Below, piece by piece: positions 42,010 to 50,424 of a DNA stretch of 64,000 nt. The notes below the pieces were generated by a model. The model saw only the letters and a program-made list of their open reading frames with translations. It made no database searches and was not told the DNA's origin. How positions within the stretch are numbered: position 1 is the first letter of the stretch; every line of letters begins with the position of its first letter. This DNA is from Bacillota bacterium (GTDB lineage: Bacteria; Bacillota; Clostridia; Christensenellales; Aristaeellaceae), in the NCBI GenBank assembly GCA_023411395.1, contig JAEYOV010000007.1:1-64000 (forward strand), given 5' to 3'. Made by a program: the position numbers and the translations under genes.

Positions 42010-43443
42010 TTATGGCTGTAGTTTCAGCACCGCGTCGTACAGCGCGTTTTCGTCGCCCACGTTGCCGGGAAAGATCACGTAGGGCATGTTGGGGAACTTG
42101 CTTTCCGGCCCGGTCAGCCACACCGGCACACCCTTTAATATCTGCCCCAAAACCAGTGCCTTTTTCACCCCCAGTCCCTTTGTGCCCACGTCGCTGGAGG
42201 TGATGCCGCCCTTGGCGATGATGAAGTTCGGCCGCACGGTGAGGCTGCCGGCGATGCCGGCCACCGCGTCGGAGATGCGCACCGACAGGCGCAATTCTTC
42301 TTCTTTATCGGCGGTATTCAGGTCAAACCTGTCCCGCCGGGTGTATACCGCCACAGTCCGGCCAGACTTGACCTCCGCCTCCACAATGGAAATGACGCGC
42401 TTTTGTTCCTCGTCCAGTCTTCCCACATCTACCGCCAGATGCTGATTGAACTCCACGAAGGTGATAAAGGCTGCCTTTTTCAATTGCTCCAACTGCTGGG
42501 TGGTGCGCCTCACATGGGAGCCGACGAGAATGAGACCGCCGTTTTTGTTTTCCTTGTCATTCAGCTCTTCCCTGGTGAGCACCTCACGGCCGCGGATTCC
42601 GCCCAATACCCGTGTCAGCGCCGCCGCGCTGCGGAACAGGAACTCCCGGCCCCTGTTCAGCACGGAGACCAGCGCGGTGACAAACACCTCCACATCCGCA
42701 TAATCGATGGCGTTCACCACCACTTTGCCAAAGCTTGAAACGGAAAGCAGCTTTTGCTCGATGGAAGCATAGTCAAGAGCCCGCAATTCCGCAAGGGTGA
42801 TACAGGTCACGTCTTCTTTTTTATACGATCCGCCGTTCTTTTCCTCGATCCACTGACACAGGTCGGAGCTTTTATAGCCAAACGTCTTGTCCCCGGCGAA
42901 CTCCGTCTGTCCGGCGGGAATCAAATCATCGCCGGAGGCCACGTAATGCACATTGCCGATGGTGTAGCGGCCGCCCTCCAGGAAAAAGGGAAGAATGATC
43001 TCACCGTCAATCTTCCGGCCGGTCTCCCGCTCAAGGGTTTCCCGCAGCACCTGCGTTTCCAGGGGATAATGGCCCCGAAGCGTGGAATCGCTTCGGCTGA
43101 TCAAAAGAAAGCCTTTGCCCGTTTCCCTGGATACCTTTACAACCCGGCGGGCGATTTCCTCATGCACCCGCGCGGTCTTTTCACTGTCGAAGCTGCGGGA
43201 GTTGGTAAGGATGAAGAAGATGGATTCGGGGCTTTCAAAGCCCGCCCTTATGCTTTCCTCCGACCAGCCGGTGTACACGTACACGCCGTGCACCGTCTGC
43301 ACGCCGGTGGGGTCGTCGTCCAGGACCACGATCTTGCGGTCAAGGGTTGAAAGCGCGGTCTGCAGCCTTTGGGATACCAAATCCCTGTCATAATCAGGGC
43401 AAGCGGCAAGGGCGGCTTGCCGGTTTAGGATTTGCTCGTTCAA
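42010..43443 (-). CDS. DUF1537 four-carbon acid sugar kinase family protein
   Basis: 477 residues. The N-terminal domain begins with KIVVLDDDPTGVQTVHG (about 37-53) and SRSDSTLRGHYPLE, and the C-terminal domain includes LILVGSHVRRTTQQL and AKGGITSSDV. These match the DUF1537 kinases (OtnK/DtnK) that phosphorylate four-carbon sugar acids such as 3-oxo-tetronates. The start is a TTG with AAGGAAGTG upstream. It is separated from the thiolase gene by a 346-bp repeat island, so it may be a separate transcript with the SDR gene. Confidence 0.87.
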   Translation of the reverse strand: MNEQILNRQAALAACPDYDRDLVSQRLQTALSTLDRKIVVLDDDPTGVQTVHGVYVYTGWSEESIRAGFESPESIFFILTNSRSFDSEKTARVHEEIARRVVKVSRETGKGFLLISRSDSTLRGHYPLETQVLRETLERETGRKIDGEIILPFFLEGGRYTIGNVHYVASGDDLIPAGQTEFAGDKTFGYKSSDLCQWIEEKNGGSYKKEDVTCITLAELRALDYASIEQKLLSVSSFGKVVVNAIDYADVEVFVTALVSVLNRGREFLFRSAAALTRVLGGIRGREVLTREELNDKENKNGGLILVGSHVRRTTQQLEQLKKAAFITFVEFNQHLAVDVGRLDEEQKRVISIVEAEVKSGRTVAVYTRRDRFDLNTADKEEELRLSVRISDAVAGIAGSLTVRPNFIIAKGGITSSDVGTKGLGVKKALVLGQILKGVPVWLTGPESKFPNMPYVIFPGNVGDENALYDAVLKLQP

Positions 43444-43539
43444 AGGGCGTCACTTCCTTATGTTCCCTTATATTGGTTTCATTTACATACAAAATTGATT
43501 TTCTATATTCGCTTAAGGATTTCGCTCCTGCTGGAGCGA

Positions 43540-43566
43540 CCAAAGGGCTTTCCGGTCGCCCTTTGG
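43540..43566. repeat. CCAAAGGG hairpin repeat
   Basis: CCAAAGGGC pairs with GCCCTTTGG across TTTCCGGTC; followed by AAACC as in the copy at 33784-33810. Confidence 0.65.
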
Positions 43567-43617
43567 AAACCTTCGGAGACCACAAACAGATTTCTAATCA
43601 GAGAAACATTGAATTCT

Positions 43618-43690
43618 GTCATTCTGAGCGAAGCGAAGAATCTTTAGTTCGTACAAAAAAGATTCTTCATCGCACGCTCCTCAGAATAAC
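43618..43690. repeat. Palindromic GTCATTCTGAGCGAAGCG-type repeat
   Basis: GTCATTCTGAGCGAAG continues into GAAGAATCT (43618-43643). It is mirrored, imperfectly, by AGATTCTTC (43660-43668) and CTCAGAATAAC (43680-43690). This sequence type is widely dispersed in bacterial intergenic DNA. A single copy is present here. Confidence 0.75.
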
Positions 43691-43738
43691 ATGTGCAGGG
43701 TGCTAATATCAAAATTTATTACTCCCAATTTAGGGATT

Positions 43739-43789
43739 CCAAAGGGATGAAATCCCTTTGGCAGGGGTCCCGGGGGCAGCGCCCCCGGG
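43739..43789 (-). terminator. Double hairpin directly after the thiolase gene
   Basis: CCCGGGGGC-AGC-GCCCCCGGG (43769-43789) abuts the thiolase stop codon, and CCAAAGGGAT-GAA-ATCCCTTTGG (43739-43761) follows. Both stems are perfect but have no U-run. The second is a member of the CCAAAGGG repeat family, so this is a repeat serving as a terminator or mRNA end. Confidence 0.65.
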
Positions 43790-44977
43790 TTACAGCGCCT
43801 CAAACACCACGCTCATGCCCTGGCCGCCGCCGATGCAAAGGGTGGCAAGGCCAAAGCGGACGCCCCGGCGGCGCATTTCCTGGATGAGCTTGATGGAGAT
43901 GATGGCGCCCGTGGCGCCGATGGGGTGGCCCAGCGCGATGCCGGAGCCGTTGACGTTGACAATACCGGGATCGAGCCCCAGTTCCCTTATGCAGCCCACC
44001 GCCTGGGCGGCAAAGGCTTCGTTCAGCTCCACAAGGCCGATATCGGATAAGGACAGGCCGGTCTTTTTCATAAGCTTTCGGGTAGCGTCCACAGGTCCCA
44101 GGCCCATGAATTTGGGGTCGACGCCGGCACAGGCGAAATCCACCACCCGGGCCAGGGGCTTAATGTTAAGTTCCGATGCCTTATCGCGGGATACGATCAC
44201 CATGGCGGCGGCTCCGTCGTTGATGCCGCTGGCATTGCCGGCCGTGACCACGCCGCCTGGGCTTACGATGGGCCGAAGCTTCAACAGCTTGTCGAGACTG
44301 GTTTCCCTGGGATGCTCGTCGGTGTCAAACACCGTAACTTCGCCCTTGTTCTTTAATTCTACTGGTACGATTTCATCCTCGAAGAGCCCGTTTGCGATGG
44401 CGGCCTTGGCCCGCTGCTGGCCCTGCAAAGCATAGGCGTCCAGCTCTTCCCGGGTCAGCCCGTATCTTTGGGCAATGTTTTCGGCGGTTGTTGCGATATG
44501 CACCTTCTCGCCGGAAGTGGGCTCGCACAGCGCGGTGGTCAGCGCGTCCAGCATCGCCGATTCCCCCACGCCCATGCGCATGCCCCAGCGGGCATCCTGC
44601 AAGGTGTAGGGATAGTTGGACATGCTTTCCGCGCCGCCGGCCAGGGTAACCATAGCATCGCCGGATTCAATCAATTGGGACGCCGTGACGATGGCCTGCA
44701 ACCCGGAGGCGCACATCCTGTTCACCGTCTGGGCGGAAGCTGCTTCCGGCACGCCGGCGGAAAGCCCCACAAGGCGGGAAAGGAAAGCGTTCAGCCCATA
44801 CTGGCCTACGCAACCGAAGACCACCTCATCCACTTGGGATGCGGGCACATGGGAACGCTCCAGTGCCGCCTTCGCGGCGATGGTGCCCAGCTCAACGGCC
44901 GTTTTGCTTTTCAGGGAACCCCCAAAGCCGCCGATGGCAGTGCGAGCCAGGGATACGATGACCGATTTTGAAAACAC
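43790..44977 (-). CDS. Thiolase (acetyl-CoA C-acetyltransferase family)
   Basis: 395 residues with all thiolase active-site elements: nucleophilic Cys in NRMCASGLQA (about 88), His in NVNGSGIALGHPIGATG (about 352) and Cys in ATLCIGGGQG (about 383). It condenses or cleaves acetyl-CoA and acetoacetyl-CoA, or longer beta-ketoacyl-CoA. It lies 12 bp after the BKACE gene, whose product typically generates acetoacetate and an acyl-CoA, so the two reactions could be linked. Strong double hairpin after the stop. Confidence 0.94.
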   Translation of the reverse strand: MFSKSVIVSLARTAIGGFGGSLKSKTAVELGTIAAKAALERSHVPASQVDEVVFGCVGQYGLNAFLSRLVGLSAGVPEAASAQTVNRMCASGLQAIVTASQLIESGDAMVTLAGGAESMSNYPYTLQDARWGMRMGVGESAMLDALTTALCEPTSGEKVHIATTAENIAQRYGLTREELDAYALQGQQRAKAAIANGLFEDEIVPVELKNKGEVTVFDTDEHPRETSLDKLLKLRPIVSPGGVVTAGNASGINDGAAAMVIVSRDKASELNIKPLARVVDFACAGVDPKFMGLGPVDATRKLMKKTGLSLSDIGLVELNEAFAAQAVGCIRELGLDPGIVNVNGSGIALGHPIGATGAIISIKLIQEMRRRGVRFGLATLCIGGGQGMSVVFEAL

Positions 44978-44989
44978 TTGCCTGCCTCC

Positions 44990-45931
44990 TTAGAAATTCA
45001 CCTTGTCGCGGCCCTTCAATTGAAGCTGCTCACGGGCGTCGTCGGGCCTGGCGATTTCAAAGTCCAGTTCGTTCAAAATGCGCACGATCTTTTGCACCTG
45101 CTCGGCGCTGGATTTGGCCAGCTCGCCGTTGGGCTTGATGTACAAGCCATCCTCCAGCCCTACCCTAACGTTGCCGCCGTTTAACGCCATCATGGCCGCC
45201 ATACGGAACATGCGCCGGCCCGGCGCCACGGTGCAGTACTGCACGTCCGGCCCGAACATTTTTTTCGCCTGGTCGATGATAAAGAGCATGCCCTCGTTGC
45301 TGATGGGCATGGCGCCCATGATGCCGGGCACAAATTGCAGATAAATGGGCTTGCGCACGATGCCCTTTTGCACAAAGTGATGGAGATTCGCGAGCTGGCC
45401 ATAATCGAACAATTCAAACTCCGGGCGGGTGCCGCATTCATTCATCATGTTGATGCAGTACTCAATATCGCGGAACGTGTTCTTGAACAGATTATCCCAG
45501 GTGCGCTCAATGAAGGGCTTCTCCCATTCGTATTCGAACGTGCCGATCTCCTCGGCCAGGCGGGAAAAGCAGAAGTTGATGGTGCCGCCGTTGGCGGAAG
45601 CGATTTCGGGGCTGAACCTGGGGATCACGGCAAACCGCTCTTCCACCGTCATGCCCTGGGCGCCGCCGGTGGTGATGCCGATGACCACGTCGCTTTGCTT
45701 TTTGACTCGGGAGAGTATGTACTCGAACGTGTCATAGTCGGCGGTGGGCTTCCCGTCCTCCGGCCGGCGGGCATGGATGTGCACCACGGCCGCGCCGGCC
45801 TTGGCGGCGTTCACCGCGTCCTCTATGATCATGTCGGGGTTGCGGGGAAGGTATTTGGACATGCTGGGCGTATGCACGCCGCCGGTGACGGCCGCGCTGA
45901 CAACGATTTTCCGCTGTGATCTGGGTGCCAT
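44990..45931 (-). CDS. BKACE (DUF849) beta-keto acid cleavage enzyme
   Basis: 313 residues of the BKACE family: KIVVSAAVTGGVHTPSMS at the start, AAVVHIHARRPEDGKPT with two metal-binding His (about 51-53), FELFDYGQLANLHHFV, and GGNVRVGLEDGLYI near 245. These zinc-dependent enzymes react a beta-keto acid with acetyl-CoA to give acetoacetate and a new CoA ester; the best known is 3-keto-5-aminohexanoate cleavage in lysine fermentation. No lysine aminomutase genes are visible, and sugar-transport genes precede it, so the substrate here is probably different. Confidence 0.92.
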   Translation of the reverse strand: MAPRSQRKIVVSAAVTGGVHTPSMSKYLPRNPDMIIEDAVNAAKAGAAVVHIHARRPEDGKPTADYDTFEYILSRVKKQSDVVIGITTGGAQGMTVEERFAVIPRFSPEIASANGGTINFCFSRLAEEIGTFEYEWEKPFIERTWDNLFKNTFRDIEYCINMMNECGTRPEFELFDYGQLANLHHFVQKGIVRKPIYLQFVPGIMGAMPISNEGMLFIIDQAKKMFGPDVQYCTVAPGRRMFRMAAMMALNGGNVRVGLEDGLYIKPNGELAKSSAEQVQKIVRILNELDFEIARPDDAREQLQLKGRDKVNF

Positions 45932-45987
45932 ATTACTTCCTCCTTATGGTTCGGGTAGATAGATATCGTTAACGTTTTGGTTTGGCG

Positions 45988-46770
45988 TCATGTAGCGGCG
46001 GCTTCCCTCAACATGCGAAGTGATTGCCTCGCTTCACATATATCCGCCGGAAGATCGGTTTCCAGCGTAACCGCGCCCAAATACCCCGCCGCGTACAGCC
46101 TTCTTAAGCGCGCCACGTGCTGGTCCCGCTTTTCCGGCTTCAGGAACCAGCGTTTTTGCGGGCTTCCCGCATCGTCGGAGATATGGGCATGCACGATATC
46201 GGATACGAATGGGGAAAGCGGAATATCCGCCTCCCCGCTGTGCTCCATGTTGTAAAAGTCGGCGACCAGTTTCAAATTCTCCATGTTCACCGACCGCACA
46301 AGGCCTTGGGCTTCATGAAGGCTGTTGATGAAGTTGCAGTAGCAGTTCCCCAGCGCCTCCACACAAACATAGATGCTTTGCGTAGCGAAGACCTCCGCCG
46401 TTGTGGCAAAGAACTCTTCCGCCTGCCGCATGGCCAGGTTCTGATCATACTTTTGCGGCAGGTTGCGGGACATGGGCGAACCCACGCCCACCACCTGAAC
46501 GTTCAAATCCACTGCCCGGGAAAGGCACCGCAGGGCGTACTCCCTTGCCGCCCGCCCGGAAAACCCCGGCCCCGCAATGCGCACCTCCTGCGGGCAATAG
46601 GCATTGAAGCCCAGGCAGTTCAGCCCGCCGGACCGGATCATGCGCCGGAGTTCCTCAAACGCGCTTTTCTCCATGGCGCATACACTGCGCCCTGAAAGCT
46701 CCACATAATCAAACCCGGCTTCAAGCAGCAGCGGATAATCTGAAGCAGTCGTCACACAGCCGAATTTCAT
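45988..46770 (-). CDS. Sugar phosphate isomerase/epimerase-like TIM barrel (AP_endonuc_2 family)
   Basis: 260 residues of the xylose-isomerase-like TIM-barrel family: FGCVTTASDYPLLLEAGFDYVELSGRS at the start, VQVVGVGSPMSRNLP, VCVEALGNCYCNF (metal-binding Glu), LVADFYNMEH (Asp), VHAHISDD (His) and a C-terminal GAVTLETDLP. Such enzymes isomerise or epimerise keto sugars and sugar acids; OtnI, which works beside DUF1537 kinases, is of this type. It is 5 bp after the PPC-domain gene. Confidence 0.85.
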   Translation of the reverse strand: MKFGCVTTASDYPLLLEAGFDYVELSGRSVCAMEKSAFEELRRMIRSGGLNCLGFNAYCPQEVRIAGPGFSGRAAREYALRCLSRAVDLNVQVVGVGSPMSRNLPQKYDQNLAMRQAEEFFATTAEVFATQSIYVCVEALGNCYCNFINSLHEAQGLVRSVNMENLKLVADFYNMEHSGEADIPLSPFVSDIVHAHISDDAGSPQKRWFLKPEKRDQHVARLRRLYAAGYLGAVTLETDLPADICEARQSLRMLREAAAT

Positions 46771-46775
46771 AACCG

Positions 46776-47204
46776 TCAGCGCTTGTCAATGTAGGAGATG
46801 CCGAATTCATCCAGCCTGCGCACCAAATCGGCATCAAGAAGCTCAATGATGCTGATCTCCGCCAGGTACTGTATCTCGCAGCCCGGTTCCAAGTGCCCGG
46901 AAAAGGCTCCCTTGTCGCCGTAGCAAACGATATGCAGGTGGGGTTCCCCGTCCACGATCAGACCCTGGATCGCGCCGATTTCCATAGGCCCTTCCTCGGT
47001 GACAAATAGATTCAGCGGATCATTCGCCAGGCTGCCGATGCGGTGGTATACGATCTTGCGGGCGGAACCGATGCCGGAGGTCACGATGCCGGTGCGTATA
47101 TCCAGGCGCTTTATCTCGGCCTGTATGGATTCCAGTACCAGTTCGCCCTTGCCAAGGTGCATCACCACGTGGCGGCCGAACTTGCTTCCAACATGTGTCT
47201 TCAT
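46776..47204 (-). CDS. PPC-domain (DUF296) protein
   Basis: 142 residues consisting of one PPC/DUF296 domain (MHLGKGELVLESIQAEIKR, GIVTSGIGSARKIVYH, EPHLHIVCYGDKGAFSGHL). Bacterial stand-alone PPC proteins form trimers, and the conserved His residues here (HLH and GHL) may bind a metal. In plants the domain is joined to AT-hooks, but no DNA-binding part is present here. It lies between the transporter and the enzymes of the cluster, so it probably takes part in the same pathway or its control. Function not established. Confidence 0.82.
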   Translation of the reverse strand: MKTHVGSKFGRHVVMHLGKGELVLESIQAEIKRLDIRTGIVTSGIGSARKIVYHRIGSLANDPLNLFVTEEGPMEIGAIQGLIVDGEPHLHIVCYGDKGAFSGHLEPGCEIQYLAEISIIELLDADLVRRLDEFGISYIDKR

Positions 47205-47236
47205 AAAGATGATCTTCCTTCCCGATTAATAGGTAA

Positions 47237-48076
47237 TTATCCCTTCAGGCTGCCGGCAGTAATGCCTTCCACCAGATACCGCTGGAACAGGATGAACAGC
47301 GTGAACAGCGGCAGCAGCGACAGGCAGGACATGGCGAACAACGCGCCCCAGGAGCTTTGCCCCGTGGCGTCCACGAACATGCGCAGCGCCAGCGATACCG
47401 TGAACATCGCCGGATCGGACAGATAGATCATTTGCGAGAAAAAGTCGTTCCATGTCCAGATGAAGGTGAAGATGGCAACCGTCACCAGCGCGGGCACCGA
47501 CAGGGGGATGATAAAGTACGAATAGATGTGGAAGGTATTGCAGCCGTCGATGCGAGGGGCCTCCAGCAGCTCGTTGCTGATGGTGCGCATGAACTGGGTC
47601 AGAAGGAAAATAAAGAACCCCTCGGTTGCAAAGAATTTGGGCACGACCAGGGGCAAAAAGGTGTTCACCCAGCCGATCCTGTTGAAAACGATATACTGCG
47701 GGATCAACCGCACATGAAACGGCAGCATCAGCGTTCCCATCATGATGGTGAACAAAAAGCCTTTCAGCCGGAAGTTCAGCTTTGAGAAGGCGTAAGCCGC
47801 CATGGAACAGGACAGCATGTTGCCGATCATGCATAGCCCGGCAATCAAAAACGAATTGCCGAAAAACCTGAAAAAACTGTAGCCGGACACGCCCTGGAGC
47901 CCGCTGATATAGTTATTCAGGGTGGGCGCCAGAGGAAAAAAATTGGTGCCGGAAAAGATTTCCCCGTTTGTCTTGAACGACGCGCTGAGCATCCACAAAA
48001 GGGGATAAAGCATCGCCACGCCAAAGAGGAGGATCAGGGAATGGAACGCAATCGTGTGTGCGTGCCTGCGTTTCAA
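47237..48076 (-). CDS. CUT1 sugar ABC transporter permease (MalG-type)
   Basis: 279 residues with six hydrophobic segments (IAFHSLILLFGVAMLYPLLW at the start) and an EAA-type loop NELLEAPRIDGCNTFHIY. It overlaps the preceding permease gene by 4 bp. It belongs with the permease at 48073-48978 and the binding protein at 49119-50402. No ATPase is encoded nearby. Confidence 0.92.
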   Translation of the reverse strand: MKRRHAHTIAFHSLILLFGVAMLYPLLWMLSASFKTNGEIFSGTNFFPLAPTLNNYISGLQGVSGYSFFRFFGNSFLIAGLCMIGNMLSCSMAAYAFSKLNFRLKGFLFTIMMGTLMLPFHVRLIPQYIVFNRIGWVNTFLPLVVPKFFATEGFFIFLLTQFMRTISNELLEAPRIDGCNTFHIYSYFIIPLSVPALVTVAIFTFIWTWNDFFSQMIYLSDPAMFTVSLALRMFVDATGQSSWGALFAMSCLSLLPLFTLFILFQRYLVEGITAGSLKG

Positions 48077-48978
48077 CGCGCTCCCCCCTTTTCCACATCG
48101 TCATAGTACACCCACTTGTTGGCGATTAAGAACATCAGCGCGGTTACGGCCGCGATAATCACAAGCAATACCCAGGCCATGGCGGATGCATAGCCCATGG
48201 CAAACTGCCTAAAGCCCTTGAGGTACAGGTACAGCGTGTAAAACATCGTGGAATCCATGGGGCCGCCGGTGCCCTGGCTGATGATGTACGAAGGCGTGAA
48301 CGCCTGGAATGCGTTGATGATGGTCATCACCAGGTTGAAAAACACCATCGGCGTCAAAAGCGGAAGCGTAATCTTGAAGAACAACTGAATCTTGTTGGCG
48401 CCGTCGATCTCGGCCGCCTCATAATAGTCGACGGGAATCTGCTTGAGTCCGCCCAGAAATACCACCATCGACGCACCAAACTGCCAGATGGCCAGTATCA
48501 CCAGCGTATAAAGCACGGTGGAGGGCGTTGCGATCCAGTTTTTCCCCACGATGCCGAATATAGCCAGCAGGCGGTTGATGATGCCGGTCTTATTGAATAT
48601 TTGGCGCCACAATAGCGCAACGGCCACGCTGCCGCCAAAAAGCGAGGGCAGGTAATAGACCGCGCGGTAGAAGCGCACGCCGCGCCTGTTTTTCTTGAGC
48701 ACCGTGGCCAGGAGCAGCGCAAAGGCAAGCTGCAAGGGAATGCTGCACCCAACATATGTGAAGGTGACCTGCAGGCTCTTGAGCAGCCTGGGATCACGTG
48801 CCATGTCGATGTAATTGCCAAGGCCGATCCACTTGGGCGTGCTCGCCATGTCATATTGCGTGAAGGAAAAGTACAGGGACATGAGCATCGGTATGATGGT
48901 GAAGCAAAGCAAGCCGGTCAGCCAGGGGCTCAGGAAAACATATGCCTCCCACGGCCTGTTCGTGTGGGTCTTTTTCAA
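48073..48978 (-). CDS. CUT1 sugar ABC transporter permease (first subunit)
   Basis: 301 residues with six membrane segments (YVFLSPWLTGLLCFTIIPML at the start) and the EAA loop VDYYEAAEIDGANKIQLFF. It begins after the intercistronic hairpin that follows the binding-protein gene and overlaps the next permease gene by an ATGA. Confidence 0.92.
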   Translation of the reverse strand: MKKTHTNRPWEAYVFLSPWLTGLLCFTIIPMLMSLYFSFTQYDMASTPKWIGLGNYIDMARDPRLLKSLQVTFTYVGCSIPLQLAFALLLATVLKKNRRGVRFYRAVYYLPSLFGGSVAVALLWRQIFNKTGIINRLLAIFGIVGKNWIATPSTVLYTLVILAIWQFGASMVVFLGGLKQIPVDYYEAAEIDGANKIQLFFKITLPLLTPMVFFNLVMTIINAFQAFTPSYIISQGTGGPMDSTMFYTLYLYLKGFRQFAMGYASAMAWVLLVIIAAVTALMFLIANKWVYYDDVEKGGAR

Positions 48979-49031
48979 GGCACCAGCCTCCTTTACAGGA
49001 AAATGCCAGGAAACGCCGATAATTCAGAAGG

Positions 49032-49075
49032 GGGGGAAAGCCGGACGGATTTCGCTGTTCCAGCGGCTTTCCCCC
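49032..49075 (-). terminator. Intercistronic stem-loop after binding-protein gene
   Basis: GGGGGAAAGCCG pairs perfectly with CGGCTTTCCCCC across a ~20-nt loop, 43 bp after the binding-protein stop and before the permease pair, without a U-run. Confidence 0.8.
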
Positions 49076-49118
49076 TGATTAAAAGGTGTCTTGCGCGAGG
49101 CTGCCCGGTGAAGTGGTA

Positions 49119-50402
49119 TTACTTCGAGCGGATCGCTACAGCCTGGTCATAGAATTCCTTGGCCGCTTCGGCAGGGGTCTTGGCATCGAACTGAACGGCT
49201 TCGGCAATGCTTCTGAACAGCGTGTCGATCTCGGAAGCGCCGGTGGGCGGATAGATGGTCGGCGTGGCGATGGTGGACAGCGTATTCACGAAATCCAGAA
49301 TCGAAAGCTGGTATTCGTCCAGATTCGGCATATAGGCATCCTTCAGCGAAAGGTTGCCGGGCACGCCCTGATCCAGTTTGAAAAGGCCCAGAGCAGTTTC
49401 CGAATTCAGCCAGAAGTTGATCAGCTTGGCCGCGGCAAGCTTCTTTTCGGGGCTGGACTTGGCATAGATGGCAAAGTGCGCGCCCTCGGGGAACTCGCCC
49501 ACTAATCCGCCGGCCAGCGAGGGAATGCGGATGGCGCTGACCGTCTTGTCCGGGAAGGTGGTGCGGTACAGCTTCAACTGGTTGATGGGCACCTGGGTGA
49601 GCATGACCATGTTGCGGGAGAAGGTGCTGTCTTCCAGCGTGGCATTGAAGTATTCGGTGGCGGTCGCCGCATCGGGAATGATGCCCAGATCGCGGAACTC
49701 CTTGAACATGGCGAACCAGTTTTCCACATCCTGAGCGGTGAAGTTGATGCCGCCGTTTACGTCATACAGCTCGCGGCCGTTCTGACGCACAAAGTACCTG
49801 AAGGAATTGATGTTATTGGAGATGTCGTTCATCAGCCAGGCGTCGGGCTTGCCGGCCGCGTCGAAGGCGGCGCGGGCCTTGAGGCCGATTTCCTTCATGT
49901 CGTCATAGGTCCAGTCGAAGGCGGGCTTCTCGATGCCCAGCTCCTCAAACAGCCCATCGTTCACAAACACGCTGGTGAAGGTAACGCCCATCGCCATCAT
50001 GTAGTTCACATCATTGATGACGCCGGTGTTAATGGTGCCCTCGGCCCAGCCGTCGGTTGAGATGACACCGTCGGCAATATACTGGTCCAGCGGTTCCACC
50101 ATCCCGCGGCCGATGTAGTCGGCCGCATATTGCGGATGCATGCCGATGAAATCGGGCGCGTTGCCGCCGGCGACCTGAACCGACAACTTATCCCAGTAGT
50201 CGTTCCAGCTTACCGGCTCGGTTACGACCTTGATGCCGGGGTTTTCCTTCATGAATTCCGCCACGATTTGGTTGTACAGGTCGTGGCGCTTGGTGTCGCC
50301 CCACCAGGCGGCACGGATCTCCACGGTTTCGCCGGCCAGGGCGCTTGCGCACAACGGCAGCAGCAGCACAAGCGTGAGCAGCAAGGCAAACGTCTTCTTC
50401 AT
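49119..50402 (-). CDS. Extracellular sugar-binding protein of third CUT1 ABC transporter
   Basis: 427 residues of the family-1 binding proteins. A type I signal peptide (MKKTFALLLTLVLLLPLC, then ASALAGE) ends in A-L-A; the cysteine at 18 is preceded by L-P-L and does not make a proper lipobox. The mature start VEIRAAWWGDTKRHDLYNQIV is typical. It follows the RraA-family gene by 22 bp, so the enzyme gene is first in the operon. The ligand should be the substrate of the catabolic genes downstream. Confidence 0.92.
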   Translation of the reverse strand: MKKTFALLLTLVLLLPLCASALAGETVEIRAAWWGDTKRHDLYNQIVAEFMKENPGIKVVTEPVSWNDYWDKLSVQVAGGNAPDFIGMHPQYAADYIGRGMVEPLDQYIADGVISTDGWAEGTINTGVINDVNYMMAMGVTFTSVFVNDGLFEELGIEKPAFDWTYDDMKEIGLKARAAFDAAGKPDAWLMNDISNNINSFRYFVRQNGRELYDVNGGINFTAQDVENWFAMFKEFRDLGIIPDAATATEYFNATLEDSTFSRNMVMLTQVPINQLKLYRTTFPDKTVSAIRIPSLAGGLVGEFPEGAHFAIYAKSSPEKKLAAAKLINFWLNSETALGLFKLDQGVPGNLSLKDAYMPNLDEYQLSILDFVNTLSTIATPTIYPPTGASEIDTLFRSIAEAVQFDAKTPAEAAKEFYDQAVAIRSK

Positions 50403-50424
50403 GGTTGGATACCTCCTATTTTTA

